A stretch of DNA of 6,267 nt from JABDQZ01 sp050049775 (GTDB lineage Bacteria; Pseudomonadota; Gammaproteobacteria; Chromatiales; Chromatiaceae), in assembly GCA_050049775.1 (NCBI GenBank), contig JASFVP010000095.1, positions 1 through 6,267 of the forward strand, written 5' to 3'. The notes under the pieces are model-generated. The model worked only from the letters and a program-made list of their open reading frames with translations, had not been told where the DNA came from and made no database searches. Shown here piece by piece: positions 5,655-6,267 of this stretch. Both the position numbers and the translations under genes were made by a program. Position 1 is the stretch's first letter. Each line of letters begins with the position of its first letter.

Positions 5655-6256
5655 GCCTGCACCTCATAGTAGTCAGAATCATCCGATGACATGCGGCCAA
5701 AATTCATCGCAACGGCAAGCCTGAGTTCGTCGCTGAAATTCTCGCTAACCTCGTGGGGCAATTGGGGAGAAAACAGAATAATGTTGCCTTCCTTGGGTGA
5801 AATATAGCGGATTTCTGCACTTTTTGTATGGATTTTCAGGTCGCCGCTGTTGGCGCGCGCCTGGATGTAATACACAGCGGAAAGCAGCTCGTCATCATCA
5901 TCATGCGTATGCAGGGTAGTCCTGTCTCCGGGCTGCATTTCGTTGAACCAGAAGCCCAGCTGCAGTTGGGCTGGGTCGACGTCAAGCAGTTGGCGGGCAT
6001 AAAACAAAGCCATCGACAATACCGGTTCGATGCTCGGGATCAGGTTGCGCGGTATGTAAATATTTTCATAACGCCCGTTAAACAGATGACTACGTCTGGT
6101 CTGAGCATGTTCGCGTTGTAGCAGATACTCGCCCAGGAGTGTCTGGTTAACCGTTGCGATTTCTGTTGCCGGCAAGCCGCCGATTGCGACGTCTCCATCT
6201 CGCTGCATCTCGACATAGCTTGTCTGGTCGGGCTCCCGAAGTAATGTATCAGTCAA
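5651..6256 (-). CDS. 2-oxoglutarate/Fe(II)-dependent oxygenase-like protein (start uncertain)
   Basis: The 201-aa reading frame carries the double-stranded beta-helix signature of 2OG-Fe(II) oxygenases. GFWFNEMQPGDRTTLHTH (101-118) is followed by an acidic run DDDDE and LLSAVYYIQ (124-132). SPKEGNIILFSPQLPHEV (153-170) and ELRLAVAMNFG (177-187) come next. The likely iron ligands are H118 (or H116), D120 and H168, with R179 eleven residues after the distal His as the 2-oxoglutarate binder. The SAVYYIQ, EG-x-x-x-LF and MNF blocks resemble the putative 2OG-Fe(II) oxygenase family 2OG-FeII_Oxy_5. The substrate is unknown; it may hydroxylate a protein or small molecule. The N-terminal 60 residues have no recognised motif. 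The start at 6256 is a TTG, the frame stays open to the window edge, and an ATG at 6208 is an alternative, so the true start may lie outside. Its TGA overlaps the chemoreceptor ATG by 4 nt, so the two form one operon. Confidence 0.8.
   Translation of the reverse strand: MTDTLLREPDQTSYVEMQRDGDVAIGGLPATEIATVNQTLLGEYLLQREHAQTRRSHLFNGRYENIYIPRNLIPSIEPVLSMALFYARQLLDVDPAQLQLGFWFNEMQPGDRTTLHTHDDDDELLSAVYYIQARANSGDLKIHTKSAEIRYISPKEGNIILFSPQLPHEVSENFSDELRLAVAMNFGRMSSDDSDYYEVQA
5661..5665 (-). promoter_or_regulatory. Ribosome binding site of the chemoreceptor, inside the oxygenase gene
   Basis: GAGGT on the minus strand lies 6 bases before the ATG at 5654 and within the last codons of the oxygenase gene. 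With the ATGA stop/start overlap this fixes the chemoreceptor start and supports coupled translation. Confidence 0.8.
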
Positions 6257-6267
6257 GTTAACTACCC

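Noticed and set aside
1..6267. CRISPR array, insertion sequence, phage or defence island
   Set aside because: There are no regularly spaced repeats, transposase or integrase motifs, or terminal inverted repeats, and every larger gene has an ordinary chromosomal assignment.

Overview
The window looks like chromosomal DNA from a gammaproteobacterium-like organism with moderately high G+C. The clues are a helicase of SrmB type, a YbaN/DUF454 protein, conventional Shine-Dalgarno sites and tight gene packing. I cannot name a genus. A chemoreceptor with a CxxCH haem-attachment motif implies that the host matures c-type cytochromes in its periplasm. I see no insertion sequence, CRISPR array, tRNA, rRNA or phage gene, and no clear compositional break.

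Left part (1-2817): a YbaN/DUF454 membrane-protein gene, cut by the window start, runs leftward. It diverges from an SrmB-like DEAD-box RNA helicase across a 77-bp gap that holds a short perfect dyad. After the helicase comes a 179-nt spacer rich in complementary segments. The spacer ends in an intrinsic terminator only a few bases upstream of the Shine-Dalgarno of a ten-TM EamA-type transporter. The transporter ends at a very strong terminator.

Middle part (2816-4054): a leftward two-gene unit encodes an ankyrin-repeat lipoprotein followed by a 95-aa conserved-looking protein of unknown function, perhaps with a PC4-like fold. Diverging from it is a small two-TM membrane protein, whose 3' end overlaps the next convergent gene.

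Right part (4044-6256): a leftward, translationally coupled pair (ATGA overlap) encodes a 2OG-Fe(II)-oxygenase-like protein followed by a methyl-accepting chemotaxis protein. The periplasmic domain of the chemoreceptor carries CLTCH. It would be a haem-c redox or gas sensor feeding the chemotaxis kinase.

The most interesting items are the haem-c chemoreceptor coupled to an iron-dependent oxygenase, and the structured, terminator-ended leader in front of the transporter. None of this proves a new system; the coupled sensor/oxygenase pair is the best candidate for follow-up.
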